64,000 nt of DNA from Xestospongia muta (taxonomy: Eukaryota; Porifera; Demospongiae; Haplosclerida; Petrosiidae): assembly GCA_963693285.1 (NCBI GenBank), contig OY848923.1:4805609-4869608 (forward strand), in the 5' to 3' direction. Each line of letters starts with the position of its first letter. Position 1 is the first letter of the stretch. This document shows, in pieces, positions 41,014 through 54,400 of this stretch. The position numbers and the translations under genes were made by a program. The notes beneath the pieces were generated by a model. That model saw only the letters and a program-made list of their open reading frames with translations. It ran no database searches and was not told where the DNA came from.

Positions 41014-41746
41014 TTGTTGTTATTTCTTGCTGCTTTCAGTTCAGTATATGTATATCATTTTTTAAGAATTAACATTTAATTACATTTAACTGTTAGATTA
41101 ATGAATATTATTATTTAAAGATTATTACTGTACTAGTACAGACAATCCAAAAAGCTGCCTGATAAGATTCTTTCTTGCTGCTTTCAGTTCAGTATATGTA
41201 TATCTTTTTTATGAATTAATATTTAATTAATTAAAGTTAGCTGTTACATTAATGAATATAACCTTTGAACAAATTATTAATTAGTTGAACTTTTATACTA
41301 GTACAGACATATGGGTATTGATTAGAAGATTGTAATTGTATGAGGAAATTTTAGGTTATCAAAGAAAGGATCATTTTTATTAAAACAATATCACTTGTGG
41401 TGATTGATATTATCTTAATGTGTCTTTGATCATTATAAAATGAACAATTACAACAAGAAAGAGATACTACATAATTATATCTATATGGTCTGTTTTCATG
41501 TTAGTATTTATTACAGTTTCATCAATGGCATTGCTACTTTGTCATTTGATTATAATGAAAGTTAACTAACTACAATACATTAAATATTAATTGTGGTTAC
41601 CATCATTACAAAAATACGTGAGTATTTTTGTAATGAATTCCGTATAATCGTATAAGAATGTATCCATCCATATAAATACGTAGAAAACCCCATACTTGGA
41701 GGCACTGTAATTTAGTTTTATACACAACCCAGCCTACGACTAGCGC
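41014..41746. other. 3' flank of sacsin-like copy B, with internal tandem repeat
   Basis: No gene. The words ttcttgctgctttcagttca and gtatatgtatatc occur twice (41025-41065 and 41165-41205) and again after pseudogene A (26615-26660), marking duplicated 3' UTR sequence. A small hairpin lies at 41605-41634 (attacaaaaatac arms). From about 41715 the sequence is the start of the copy C upstream region, cut by the hAT element. Confidence 0.6.
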
Positions 41747-41754
41747 GTAGTGGT
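41747..41754. other. hAT target-site duplication, left
   Basis: gtagtggt, directly repeated at 45324-45331 on the other side of the transposon; 8 bp is the standard duplication length of hAT elements. Confidence 0.88.
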
Positions 41755-41894
41755 CAGTGGCGTAGCTGGGCCATATTTGATAGCGGGACCTTAATAATAA
41801 TCATCATGTTAATTAACTATTTTTAATAATTTCTAGTTATTAATAAAGGGTGTGTCCAATTTGTTTTATTAACTATTAACAGTATTAAAACAGT

Positions 41895-44800
41895 CTGATA
41901 GTTCTGTTTTTGTCGATCCCTTCGAATTCTTGAATAGTCTCTTCAATAAATGTTGGAACGGAACAGAGGTCTCTCTCCAGTGATAGCAAGGAAATATCAG
42001 CAAGTCTGTTGTTGGACATTGCAGTTCTCAAATGAGTTTTGATCCTACCTAATGTTGAAAAATATTCTTTTCACACTGGGTAGTACTCACCACCAATGTC
42101 AAGGCAACATGCATGAGCTTGTTGATGGTGGGAAAACCAGCTTGCAATGGCAAAAAATGAGTGTATGTGTCAAACAGAGTTTCAGCGTCCTTGTCTTTAA
42201 GAACCAGTTTAGCTGCTAATAACCATTCATTTGGAAGTTGCTCAGTACAAATGTTATACAATGAAGCCAGCAAAGAAAGAAGAGATGAGTCTAGGAAGTT
42301 AGGTGACAACGGATTACAAGCATCAACAGATCTCATAAGGTCGAGATTACTGTTGGAAAATCTGTGTTCAGAAAGTGTATGATCTAGAACAGGGAAGTAT
42401 ATATTGAATTGCTACATGAAAGTGAATCTCAATGACCAACTGACTCAAGTAAGACTGAATCTTGGATTCTCCTGGATGGCCTCTTTCTTTTACGGGTGTC
42501 CTCAAAGAATTCGTCAATGCCATGTAAGTCAGCTACTGATTTTATATATGTGTAAGTTTGCTCCCATGATTCGTTAGTTCTCGATTCTTGTAGAGTTTCC
42601 TTAGTTGAAAGAACTAAACTTGTAGCAGATGCAAAAGCAAGGCTTTTACTTTGTAGCTGATCAGACAAAGACTTGGTTATAGAGAAAATACGCTGAAATA
42701 TTATCAAAGAAGCTAGAAACTTGAAGGAATGAACTTGATGGAGAAGGCCTATAGCTTCAACAGCTTTGCACTTGTCAGTATTGTTTGCAAGGCATTCCAG
42801 TGTTTCAATGATTGAGTCGAAGGTAGTGGCAATTGCATTAAGAGCCAAACTTCTGCAAGCCCAACGTGTGTCTGACAAGCTCTGCAGTTCTTTAACCTGC
42901 TTTTCTGGATGATGTTTCTTTTGTGTTTCAATGAAAAGAACATGACCCTTACTGGTAGATATCATAACATATAGAGCATGTACTAGAGAAAAGAATTCAG
43001 ATGCATGTGAGTTATTCTTGACACAGTCTACCAAAACAAGATTTAGTACATGGGCATGACAATGAATGTATGTGGCACAAGGAGCTACTTCTTGATTCCT
43101 TTGCTGGACTCCATCTCCCACTCATAACGGAGGCCCCATCATACCCCTGTGATACAATCATTTTGGGATCTAAACTATACAGAGCTAATGTGTCAAGAAT
43201 ATACTTGGTCAGGCTTTCTGCATCAAGATTTCTAGCAGGAAAAAATGTGAGGAAACGCTCCATTACTGCTAATTTGTTGACATTGATGTATCGAACAGCA
43301 ATAGATAACTGCTCTTGCTTACTGAGATCTTTTGTCTCATCTACTATTATGGAATAAAACCCCGACTTTTGGATTGATGCACATATCCTTCTCCTAACAA
43401 GAGTGGCCATAATGGTAGGATATTATTCTGAATTGTAGGAGATGTGTACTTGGCATTCTGTGGACCATGTGAAAGCCTTTCTTAATCAACAACAGTATCA
43501 TGGCTAGCAACCAGACTAAGAATTTCTTTAAAATTACCTTTTGTTAAGGGAGGTGTCACTTTCATCATGACCACAAAACGCAATTTCTTGCTTGCTACAA
43601 AGTATTAGCACTTCTATGATTGACATTATATAATGCCAGTTTTTCTTAATCTGCTCAGCTATAGCCATGCCTAATTGCTCTGCTACAGATTGATGTTTCT
43701 CTGCAGCTATAAATTGCTGCCAAGCAATCACTGATTGCTTGTGTGTGATGCAATTGGCATGCTTGGAAAGGACACCTGTGGTACCAGTGGTGTTTTTCCA
43801 GTTTCGGAATCCTATTTCTGTAAATCTCTTTACAGGTCTACTATTGCTGATACTTGGTAAAAAAAGGACATGGGAAGCAGAAGGCAGTGTCTTTCTGGAC
43901 GAGAAGGGGCTCACTGAACAAACCCCCCGTAAAGATTGGCCCAACCATGTATAGCTAAGAGTCCTCAAAGAACTCATGAATGAGACACCACGAGACCTAT
44001 TAGCAAAGTAAAGAGCTTAAAGAGCAACCAAAACAAATTTTTGGACATGATGACTTAATGTATCATAAATGTGAATTTGTTGCTACTACGTCAGTGTTTC
44101 CTAAAGTATAGATGATCTATCAAGACAACAGATTGATCTGAATACAGACATTTTTTTATTACGATAATATATTCTTTATAAAAATGTTAGAAAAATTAAA
44201 TTACAAATTTACAATGTTAATCCAATTGAAAATTTACAACGTTAATACAACAGTATAACAACATTGTATAATTTACAACGTTAATACAACAGTATAACAA
44301 CATTGTATAATTGACAACGTTAATACAACAGTATAACAACATTGATAAATTTACAACGTTAATACAACAGTATAACAACATTGTATAATTTACAATGTTA
44401 ATACAACAGTATAAAAACATTGTATAATTTACAACGTGAATACAACAGTATAAAAAAACATTGTAAAATCAATGTATTTTTGTTGGTAATGCGTAAACCA
44501 TCATGTTAAATTTTACAACACTTTTACATAAAAAAAAACACATAATACTACAGTTGTAATAAAACCATCAAATATACATAATGTAAAAATACATGGTACA
44601 AAATGAGTGGAATATTTACTATTGTAAATGTAGTATAAACCATTCCATTTACATCATAAGAACAACGATTGTAAAGTGAAAATTTTCCCTGTGATTCCAA
44701 CCAAGAATATAGCTTATACCAGTCAGAATTAAACGACCTCACTTTATCTGAAAAGAAGGTGACTGGAAATTTGATAAGAGGTTGACAAGGTATAGATGAT

Positions 44801-45142
44801 GCTGTTGACGCGATATCATTAATAATACAACTGCTTACAGTTATAGATGAAGTGCACGGAGTCAGTTTGTTTGCTGTCGGCATTACATCAGCAACAGTCT
44901 CCCTCTCATTCTCATATACTTCTATAGGCTCATACAAATACTCTAATAGGATAAGGTGTGTAAGTGTACCTCAGTGCATGCTTTCTTCCAACCATTTTCA
45001 TTTCTCTCCTGATTATGGTAGTCATCAGTATCAGTGGCATCAGTGCTCTCATACCTTCTCCTTTTGGTATTGTCACTTCCTCTATTAACAGCTGAGGTGA
45101 AGACTTATTGATACAGTTAAACAGCGACAGCTGGCTACTCAT
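41895..45142 (-). pseudogene. Broken hAT (TTF-type zinc finger / ZMYM1-like) transposase
   Basis: Pieces in coding order on the minus strand: 45142-44548 (N-terminal part, with IKFPVTFFSDKVRSFNSDWY typical of the TTF zinc-finger entry), about 43900-43860 (AFCFPCPFF, the CxxC of the TTF finger), 43830-43534 (GFRNWKNTTG, KHANCITHKQSVIAWQQF), 43410-43100 (IVDETKDLSKQEQLSIAVRY with the first catalytic Asp; SQGYDGASVMSG with the second), 43121-42429 (YIHCHAHVLNLVLVDC, SLSDTRWACRS), and 42336-41895 (ICTEQLPNEWLLA; hAT dimerisation region ISLLSLERDLCSV). Disablements include a stop at 43482-43484, frameshifts near 43430, 43120 and 42060, and the minisatellite separating the N-terminal pieces. No active enzyme is expected. 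Confidence 0.85.
44229..44470. repeat. Minisatellite, 39-bp unit, about six copies
   Basis: The unit starts aatttacaacgttaatacaa and continues cagtataacaacattgtat. 39 bp is divisible by three, so a long open frame of repeated MLLYCCINVVN appears on the minus strand; it is an artefact of the repeat, not a gene. Located inside the hAT element. Confidence 0.88.
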
Positions 45143-45323
45143 ACTTTACTACATTGTGGTTTCCAAAAGCCACCCCCACTAATGTATTGAATAGCCACCC
45201 CAATAGTTATTGTATAAACAATTAAACAATGAATATAAATATTATTTACAATGAATATAATTATAAAACAAAAATGATGAAAGGGCCTAGGACCCCTCAG
45301 GCCCTACCTCAGCTACGCCACTG

Positions 45324-45331
45324 GTAGTGGT
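45324..45331. other. hAT target-site duplication, right
   Basis: gtagtggt, the partner of 41747-41754. Sequence after it resumes the copy C upstream region (cttgtaaatagtcgcctggt), matching 28402 onward before copy B. Confidence 0.88.
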
Positions 45332-45448
45332 CTTGTAAATAGTCGCCTGGTCTTGATTACTGATTAACGTAGAATAGTCTACACAACATAATTATAGTCG
45401 ATCTGATAACGAGAACGATAACGCCTGCAGCGTTCCTAGTGATCCGTC
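45332..45448 (+). promoter_or_regulatory. Sacsin-like copy C proximal upstream region
   Basis: About 117 bp between the hAT insertion and the ATG, nearly identical to 28402-28517. Whatever more distal control DNA copy C had is now 3.6 kb further away, so copy C must rely on this short stretch or on sequence inside the transposon. Confidence 0.55.
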
Positions 45449-48400
45449 ATGGCTAATCCACTGCAGGGAGAATCATTCGGGCAGAAGAGACCTCCGCTGT
45501 ACCAGATGATTAAAAATATTCTCAGAGAGTATCCCACCGGACAAGTATTCAAGGTATAACTGTCTAGATATCAGTGTGGATGGAATTACAAACTATTAAG
45601 ATGACTTCATGTAGTCTAAAGGCGACATTATATGACTAAGAACATGTATAAATTGTAAATGTATACATGTCTATTAGCTTAGCTTTAATAGTAGATGAGT
45701 ACACATACCAATCTTTTTAATGTCCCAATAACTTATTTTTTAAACGACTTTTCCATATAAGTGTTAATATAAGAGTCTACATAGTTGACCTCTGAAAGTG
45801 CACCGTCATGGTATTATATTTGTAAACTATTACAGGAAGTCATTCAAAATGCTGATGATGCTGGAGCTACTGAGGTCAAATTCTTCCTGGACTGCCGTCA
45901 ATTACAGACCCTCCCACCTGGACTAGTGACAGATACTGAGAAAAATGTTGAACTATCTCGGTTTCATGGTCCAGCATTAATGTCTTTTAATAATGCACCG
46001 TTTAAAAAAGAAGACTGGGATAGTATACAAAGTCTACACCAGAGTGGTAAAGCTAAGAATCCACACAAAGTAGGAAAATTTGGAATTGGATTCAACTCTG
46101 TCTATCATATTACTGGTAAGTACAGTTGTTCATGGAAATAAATATAATAAGATTCATGAGATAAAATTCCAGTAAATATATAAATTTTATTAATATTCTT
46201 TAATTTGTATTCAGATCTTCCAGTAATTGTTAGTGAGGACTACTGTGGATTCCTAGAGCCACAAGAACATATATGGAAGGGTGAGTCTGGTAAAGGCTAT
46301 TACTTAAAAAATCTATTAGCAAGTTGTCCAGAAACACTAGCTCCTTATAAAGACATCTGCGGTTTTTCTGAATCCTTTCATGGGCAAACACTTTTAAGAT
46401 TTCCGCTTCGTAACAAACCATCAAAGCTTTCTGAAGAACTCTATACTATATCAAAGCTTCAAGTACTACTGGAATCTCTTAAAGCTGAAGCAAAATACAT
46501 TTTACTTTTTCTTAGATCAGTTTGTTCCATTGAAGTGATAGAGATTTCTGTCCATAATACTCTTAAGTCAGTGTTTAAAGTAAGTGTTGATACAGATACC
46601 TACATTCAACACATAACTCAACAACAAAAATTACTCAGTGATGTACAATCCACTTTTACAATTGATTCATTGAGTAGTGTGCGCAAAGTTATTAAAAGTA
46701 GTGATCACTTCAATATTGAAGTACATGATGATAGTAGCCACAGTAAACATGAATGGATAGTAGTTAATCAGGTTGGTAGTGAGGACACAGAGGTAATGCA
46801 ATTAGCAGAGAAGCAGCATGTTTTGCCCTGGGTGGGAACAGCTCTAGAAGTCAGTACTACACCATTTTATGGTGGTCGTATATTTTGTGTCCTTCCTTTA
46901 CCCATTGAAGACAGGGCTCCATTTAGTGTTCACATTAATGGAACTTTTGCTGTAAGTAGTAATCGTCGATCTCTCAAATGGGAAGCACAAGAAAGAAAAG
47001 ATGATGAAGAAAGTACTTGGAACAAACTGTTAGTAAAAAAATGTCTGCCTTCTTGTTATGTTGAGATAGTTTCACAATTGATACAACTGTGTCCTAGTAA
47101 CTATACTGCTGTACATAGTTGTTGGCCAGATATAGATCAAGTTAAAGGCACACCTTGGGATGATATTTTAGAGCTTTTTTATAGGCAACTTCTCTATAGC
47201 AATAAAGTTTTATACACTCCAGTTTTTGGAGGACAGTGGATTAGTATTAGTGAATCAATATTTTTAGATGGAGATGTGGTAGTTCCCCAACCTGTCAAGG
47301 AGTGTATTTTGAGATGCCAAGTAAAGCTAGTTAAAGTAGACAATAACCAAAGGAATGCTTTACACCACTATTATGCCAAGTATATAACTATTTTAAATCC
47401 TTCAATGGTAAGAATGGAGCTTAAAAAGAACTCACATGCCTATGAGTTTATATCAAACCAGGATAAACTTTCTATTCTTGATTACTGCCTCAGTGACCAC
47501 AAGTATAATGATCTCTCCAGTCTTAAACTGCTTCCGTTACTCAATGGAGACTTTGTACACTTTACACAAACCAGTCATTCCTTATATGGTAGTACTACAT
47601 CATATATTTGCAGTAGTAGTACTCCACATACTCTTTTACCTGGTTTAGAGCATATATTAGTCAGTGTTTATTCTGATAACCCAACTACTCATTCAAATTT
47701 AGTTGAGCTTGCCAAAAGTGGCCAAACACAACTCAAAGTATTGGGTGTTCCTGAAGTAGCTGACTTATTACCACAATCTAATCCTACCTTTTGGTCAGAT
47801 AAGCAACTTGCTTTCTTTTGGCAATGGCTTCAGAATAAAGCATTGCACTTGTTCCATAAAAAGCAGATTGTACCAATAAAACACTTGTCAGACCTTACTA
47901 CAATAATGCCTTTAGCTAAACAAGGTGGTGTAGTATATGTTCCTCCTTATTTCCCTGTATCTTCAACATTAGTAGCAGTTCTTGAGAAGTGCTGTGTTAA
48001 ACTAGCTAATGCTCGAGACTTTCCTTATTTAGTTCATAATCATCTGACTCAATATTTATACCAGTTTAATCCAGATGATATACTAGATGCAATGCAAAGC
48101 TTTAGTTTGGGAAATATAAAGTTGTCTTGTAAAGAAGCAGAAGCTTTACAAACATTTCTATCATCTAGTACAATGTCCACAGTAGCTAGAGTCAATACAG
48201 TCTGTACATTACCTATATTTAGTGTCATTCAGAACACAGGAAGTTGTCACTCTATCAACTCTATTAAGACACCATATTATGAAAATACAGCTATTGCAGA
48301 GAGTGAGTCATTTAATTTGAGAATAGACCTACTTTCCACCACTCCTTTAGTTATTAGCAGATATGGCAATGACACGAATATGTTATTAAAGCTTTCTAAG

Positions 48401-51400
48401 CATGTTACTTTAATGAATGAGTTAGAGTATTTTGTACAGATTTCCTTTAATCAGATTAGAAACAGACAGTTCAATATCAGTAATGTAGTACCTTTTATGA
48501 CAAGCATACTTGATAGCTTTGATAGCATGAGAAGAAAATATCCCAGGTTATTCGAACAATTCAAAAAAGCTATATCAACTTTGCCATTTATACCAGTCTC
48601 TTCATCAACAGTATTACAAGTTCCATGCAATCTTTTTGATCCTCAAGATGCTATGTTAAAAGAGTTATTTAGAGAACAATCAGTATTTCCTGGACCAGAG
48701 TTTTCTCCTTGTCTCTATGCACTGCGACAATGTGGGTTAAAGTCTATTACCTCTATCACAGGGACAGATATACTACAGATTATAACAAGTGTTCAGGTGT
48801 ATTCAGAATCAGGTTTAGCTATATCTAATGAAGTAAACATTTCTAGAGTAACAGCAGTTTTTTGCTATCTCAACAAGTACTCACAAGTCCTTAATGAAAG
48901 AGTTGTTAGTACTGGAAGACATTATAATCTACAAATGGCTTTAATCCATCAGTCCCAAAATTGTTGTTGGTTACCAGTAGTTAGTGATCCTCCTGAAAAC
49001 TACCCTGGTTGCTTACAATGGGTAGGTGGTTCCTTTTGTCAAACACTAGCATCAATGAAATGTACTCCATTAATAGTTCTATCACAAAGCACATGCTCAT
49101 CAAAACTGCCAATGATAGCAGGATCACAAGCTCTTTTTGTAGAAAATGTACCACCACAAATTGCCCAAACTCTTTGTAATTCTCCTCAAATTATAGTAGG
49201 TGCAGTTGTAGCTCATTTTAAAGAGATAATTAAAAAGGAGGATGAAATAGAGTCTGATGTATTAGATCAGTTATCATATCAGACCTACAGTTACCTTCAA
49301 GATAATGTAACTTATTGTGACAAGGAGACCTTTAATGATATAGAGAATTGGGTATGGATGGAGAGTAAATCCACATTCATCAGCTCTAGTATGGTAGCTA
49401 TTAAAAGTAATCCTACCTTCAGACAAAGTCTAGAGCCTTTTGTCTTTACTTTATCAAACAAATTGCAAAAATTTAACAAGCTCTTTTTTAAATGTGGAAT
49501 TCATCCACAGATTACTACAAAACATATTCTTTCTGTACTCCATTCTATTAAAGATAGACCAGGTCATATTAGTACAGAAGAAGCATGGTCATTAGTAAAG
49601 GCAATATTAGACTGGGTAGTAGTAGATCCATCAAGAATGAATGATGGAGAATTGTTAGTACCAGTACAGAGTGACTCACTATATCCACAGCTTCAACCTG
49701 TTAAGATGGTTTCATACACAGATAACATAATGCTTCTTAACATTGCTATGACTTCAGATGAAGAGTATACATTAATTCATGATAGAGTAGCTCATCTTGC
49801 TCCACAACTTTGTCTAAGTCATCTCAGTGATCATCTTGATATCACAGAGGATGTATTTGAAGATGCTGGTCAACATGAACCTCTTATCACTCGTCTTAGT
49901 AATATTTTGAAGGAATACAAAGATGGTCTGACTATTATTAAAGAAATGATCCAAAATGCTGATGATGCTGAAGCCACGGAAGTCAACATTCTCTATGATG
50001 CTCGTCAACATACAACAGAAAAACTTTTGTTTAATGGAATGGCTGATAGCCATGGTCCAGCTTTAGTTGTTCATAATAATAGCACTTTCAGTGATGAAGA
50101 TTTTGAAAATATCACAAAATTAGCTGGTGCTACAAAAGCTACCAAACCATTAAAGATTGGTAAATTTGGTGTTGGTTTTTGTTCAGTATATCACATCACT
50201 GATGTACCTTCATTTGTGAGTGGAGAGTGGCTTTATATATTTGACCCTACTCTCCAGTATCTTAAAGGCATAGTTCGTAATGAGAACAGACCAGGTAAGA
50301 AAATGAAGTACCTATCAAAGTTTGTATCTCAGTCTCAACAGCTAGTACCATATGAAGGCTTGTTTGGTTTTAAAGCTTCTACTGTATACAATGGTACTAT
50401 GTTTCGATTTCCTTTTAGAAGAAGTCCCAGTCAAATTAGTTCTACACTTTACAATGAGCAAATGATATCACAACTCAAAAAAGACCTAACTGATAATGGT
50501 TCTAAGTTACTACTGTTTTTACAACATGTAAAAAAAATTACATTTAGCTCAATCAACAGTTATAGTAGTGAACTAAAACTTGAAGTGTCAGTTGAAATGA
50601 GCTTATCAAGTAGCAGTGGAGTAATTCACAAATGTATCATTTTAAATTATATAGAACAAAATGATATAGTGGAATATTGGTTAGTTTCAAACCACAAAGA
50701 AGAGCTTCAGGCACAAAATTATCATTTGCATTCAAGTACAGCATCTGTAGCCTGTCAACTTATCAGAGCTAATAAACCTGACACATTTAGCTGTAAACAG
50801 ATAAAAGGGTCTGTATTTTGTTTTCTTCCACTAGCAGTACCTAGTACAGGACTACCTGTACATGTAAGTGCTAACTTTGCTGTTATGAGTAACAGACATG
50901 GTATCTGGACTGGCTCATCTAAAATAGCTTCTGATTCAAGAGAATGGTGGAACCAAAAGTTAATGGAAAGTACTATACCAAAGGCTTATTGTAGTTTATT
51001 GAATACTCTACAAGTTATGTTTATATCAGGTCAACTTTTGAACTATGAGTTTTATTCTCTTTGGCCTTTGGACACTAGATTACAATCAAGACATCCATGG
51101 GATATATTGAGCTCAGCCTTGTACAAGATGATATCAGAGAATACACTCTGTCATTCTGTTTCTGTAAAGAAGTGGTTAACACTAGCTGAGTCTAAGTTCA
51201 TTTCTCCTGGTCTATTTAATAAAGCAGGCTTAACAAGTGATGGCATATTTAGTTGCATTTTTAAAGCTGTTAATATACTCCAACTTTCAGTAGTTTTCTT
51301 ACCACATCTTTATATGCAACAACTACAACAACAACATGCCATAGAGATAATTGACGAGGGTGACTTTGCAAGTATGTTTTTTCCCAATATTAATTCCTTT

Positions 51401-54400
51401 AACTCAGCAGTTGATGTTCGCAATGAAATTTTATCACTTATGTTATCAACTATTGCAGTTGAACAGACACAATCAAAACAAAGCTCAGTATTAAATGCAC
51501 ACCTTCAAAATAATCCATGCATTCCTGTTTCTCCACAAGGTAAGAAATTAAAACTAGCTAGTGAACTTATTGATCCATCATCATTTGGAGATCTATTTGA
51601 TCCAGAGGATGAGATGTTTCCTTTTTCACTTCTATATAGTAACAGCTTAAATCGTCAAGCTATGTGGAATCTTGGTTTGATATCATCAAATTTACCCTAC
51701 TATATTATTATTGAGAGTGCTAAAACAATTGCTTCTCTGTTTGTTAAGGATATATTAATTGCTCTTGCCAGAGTTAAGCTAATCATTAAAACCGTTGAGG
51801 AAAAATCTGATGGTGCACTACTGTCTCAACAAAGTAAGAAAACCGAAATTGAAACACTTAAAAATATTCAATTTCTTCCAATTGTTTCAAAACCAGATCA
51901 CTACATTTTGCCTTGGAAAGGAGAACAAAATCACTTATCAAGTCCATCTCAAGTCATATGTATGAATATATCAAAAGCTACAGCACTTGTAGGCTCACAG
52001 AAAGCCATTGTAAATACCAGTGATATCAGACATAGAGGATGTGGACACATTTCTCACAGTGTACTTACTGTACTGGGTATTCCAACCAGACCATCATTAG
52101 ATGATGTACTGCTACATTTCCAATGTCTTCTTGACACCTTTCAACCAAAAATGTGTCAAAACTCTAAAGTAGTTGATGAAATATCTCAACTTTGTCGTAA
52201 CATATATGAGTTTTTAGATGACGAAATCAAGTTTGAAAAAAAGCAAACTAAGACTCCATTACCCATTGATGTAACTCAACACTTTTCCATTAGTACAGAA
52301 GTATCTTCAATTTCAACATACGTTGAAAAAAAATTGATGGAATTTCAAACCAAGTCATTTATTTGGACTGGTACTTGTTTTGTTATACCTGAAAATGTAG
52401 CTAAACACTGGAAAAAGAGAGGACCATACCTTTTTAAACTTCCTGGTATACTTTCAGAGCGTAAACATTTACTTAGTGTATTGCAAGTTCAAGACAGCTT
52501 TAATACAGAAAAATTATTAAATACTTTTCGATGCATGCTTGATGACCTTCAAGCAGAACTACCTTCAGAATATTATGAGCTTGTAGACTGCATACTATTA
52601 GAACTAAATTCAGCATCTGGTGAGGTAACAGAACTTGATGAAGTCATCCTTGTAGATGAACATTATATACTCAGACCAACTAAAGAACTATCATTTAATG
52701 ATGCACCTTGGCTTCCACCTGCTGAAGATTGTAACTATGTCCATTCTAAGTTAATAAGAGAAAATGCTCTTGCTTTTGGTGTAGTACCTACAAGTACCAA
52801 GTTTCTTGATAAGTTTGTTTCTCCATTGTCACAACAATTTGCAGGTTCAGAATTTGGGCAGAAAGAAGAACTTACACAAAGAATCAAGAATATTCTACAT
52901 GACTATCCACTAGATGTCACTTTTCTTAAAGAATTATTACAAAATGCTGATGATGCTAAGGCTACAAAAATGTGTGTCATACTTGACAAGAGAACGCATG
53001 GAAAAGACCGAATACTTTCTAAAAGCTGGGCAGAGCTCCAAGGTCCTGCACTATTGGTCTGGAATGACAAAGAGTTCTCAGATAAAGATCTAGAGGGTAT
53101 ACAAAAACTAGGTCTTGGGTCAAAACGAAGTGATACTGAGTCTATTGGCCAGTTTGGTATTGGTTTTAATGTGGTATATCATGTAACAGATTGCCCTAGT
53201 TTTATCACACAAGGTAATATTCTTTGCGTGTTTGATCCTCATTGTTGCTATGTTCCTGGAGCTAATCCATTACATCCTGGGAGACGATATGATAATCTTG
53301 ATAGTAACTTTTGGGTTAACATGTCTGATCTTCAAAGTGCATACTTGCAGAATAATCTACCAAATCATCCTTCATATCTTGATGGAGGTTCTCTCTTTCG
53401 TTTTCCATTAAGGTCTACAAAAGAACAAATTATGAAGTCAGATATTATTGAGAAAAAAGTGTTAAGTGAACCACTTACAGCTAGAATAATGGAGAAGAAA
53501 TTAAATGAGTGGGTACCTCAAATTGAAGATGCTCTTCTTTTCCTCAACCACATTACTCAGTTTGAGTTCTATGTAATTAACGATGAACACAAGAGCAGTT
53601 TCAAACTTAGAGCTAGTTACAATGTTTCTATGAATGATCATGCTTTGGTTAGTCGCAGTGATTATCAGTCTCATTTAAGTCAATTTAAAGAGTCATATGA
53701 GCCACATGTGGTGACATATCCACTGACAGTTTTTAGCAAGATAGATAAGAGCATAGTAGAATTGTCATCATCAAGTCATAATCCTTTCATTCAGACAGAG
53801 AAAGAGTGGCTAATTCAACAAGGAGTGGGAGATTTAGAGAACATTGAACAAAATTGGCAATTTATAAACCAAGTATTACCAAAACATGGTGTAGCAGTGC
53901 CTTTAAAACCTTCTCCATTCTTTCATTCCAAGGTGTTTTGTTTTCTTCCTTTGCCAATTAAGTCTAATCTTCCAGTTCATATTAATGGTCAGTTTGTTCT
54001 TGGTACTAATCGTCGTTCTCTCTGGAATAGTGACAATGAAGACAGTAAAACAAAGTGGAATAATGCACTCATTGAAGCAATAGCATCTTCTTATGTTCAC
54101 TTCCTCAATAAAGCAAGAGACTATATAGTCAAAATAGAAGGTTATGGTCACCGTCAACCATTTGATGATGCAGTGAATTGGTACTATAGTCTCTTTCCTT
54201 ATTGGATGGTGGCTACAAAGGAAAAAGTGTTGGTGGTATCAATGTCTAGACATGATAGAGAGTCAAAACAATCTATGACTACAAGTTTGAGCTCCAATTG
54301 GCTAATGTTGGCAAAATTGTTTTTTACAAAGTTATGGAACAAAAACGTTCCAGTTCTAATTTCTGAAGTGTATACAAATAATGAGAAAAGACAAGTTATT

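Larger units (their letters stand above)
41755..45323 (-). mobile_element. hAT-superfamily DNA transposon (TTF/ZMYM1-like transposase), decayed
   Basis: 3569 bp bounded by terminal inverted repeats CAGTGGCGTAGCTGGG (41755-41770) and its reverse complement (45308-45323, one mismatch), and by the 8-bp direct repeat gtagtggt on both sides. A broken transposase gene reads leftward inside, and a 39-bp minisatellite lies in its 5' part. The comparable place before copy B is uninterrupted, so the insertion is younger than the B/C duplication. It separates copy C from more distal upstream DNA. Confidence 0.92.

Noticed and set aside
44217..44420. 67-codon frame with repeated MLLYCCINVVN
   Set aside because: Product of a 39-bp minisatellite inside the hAT element.
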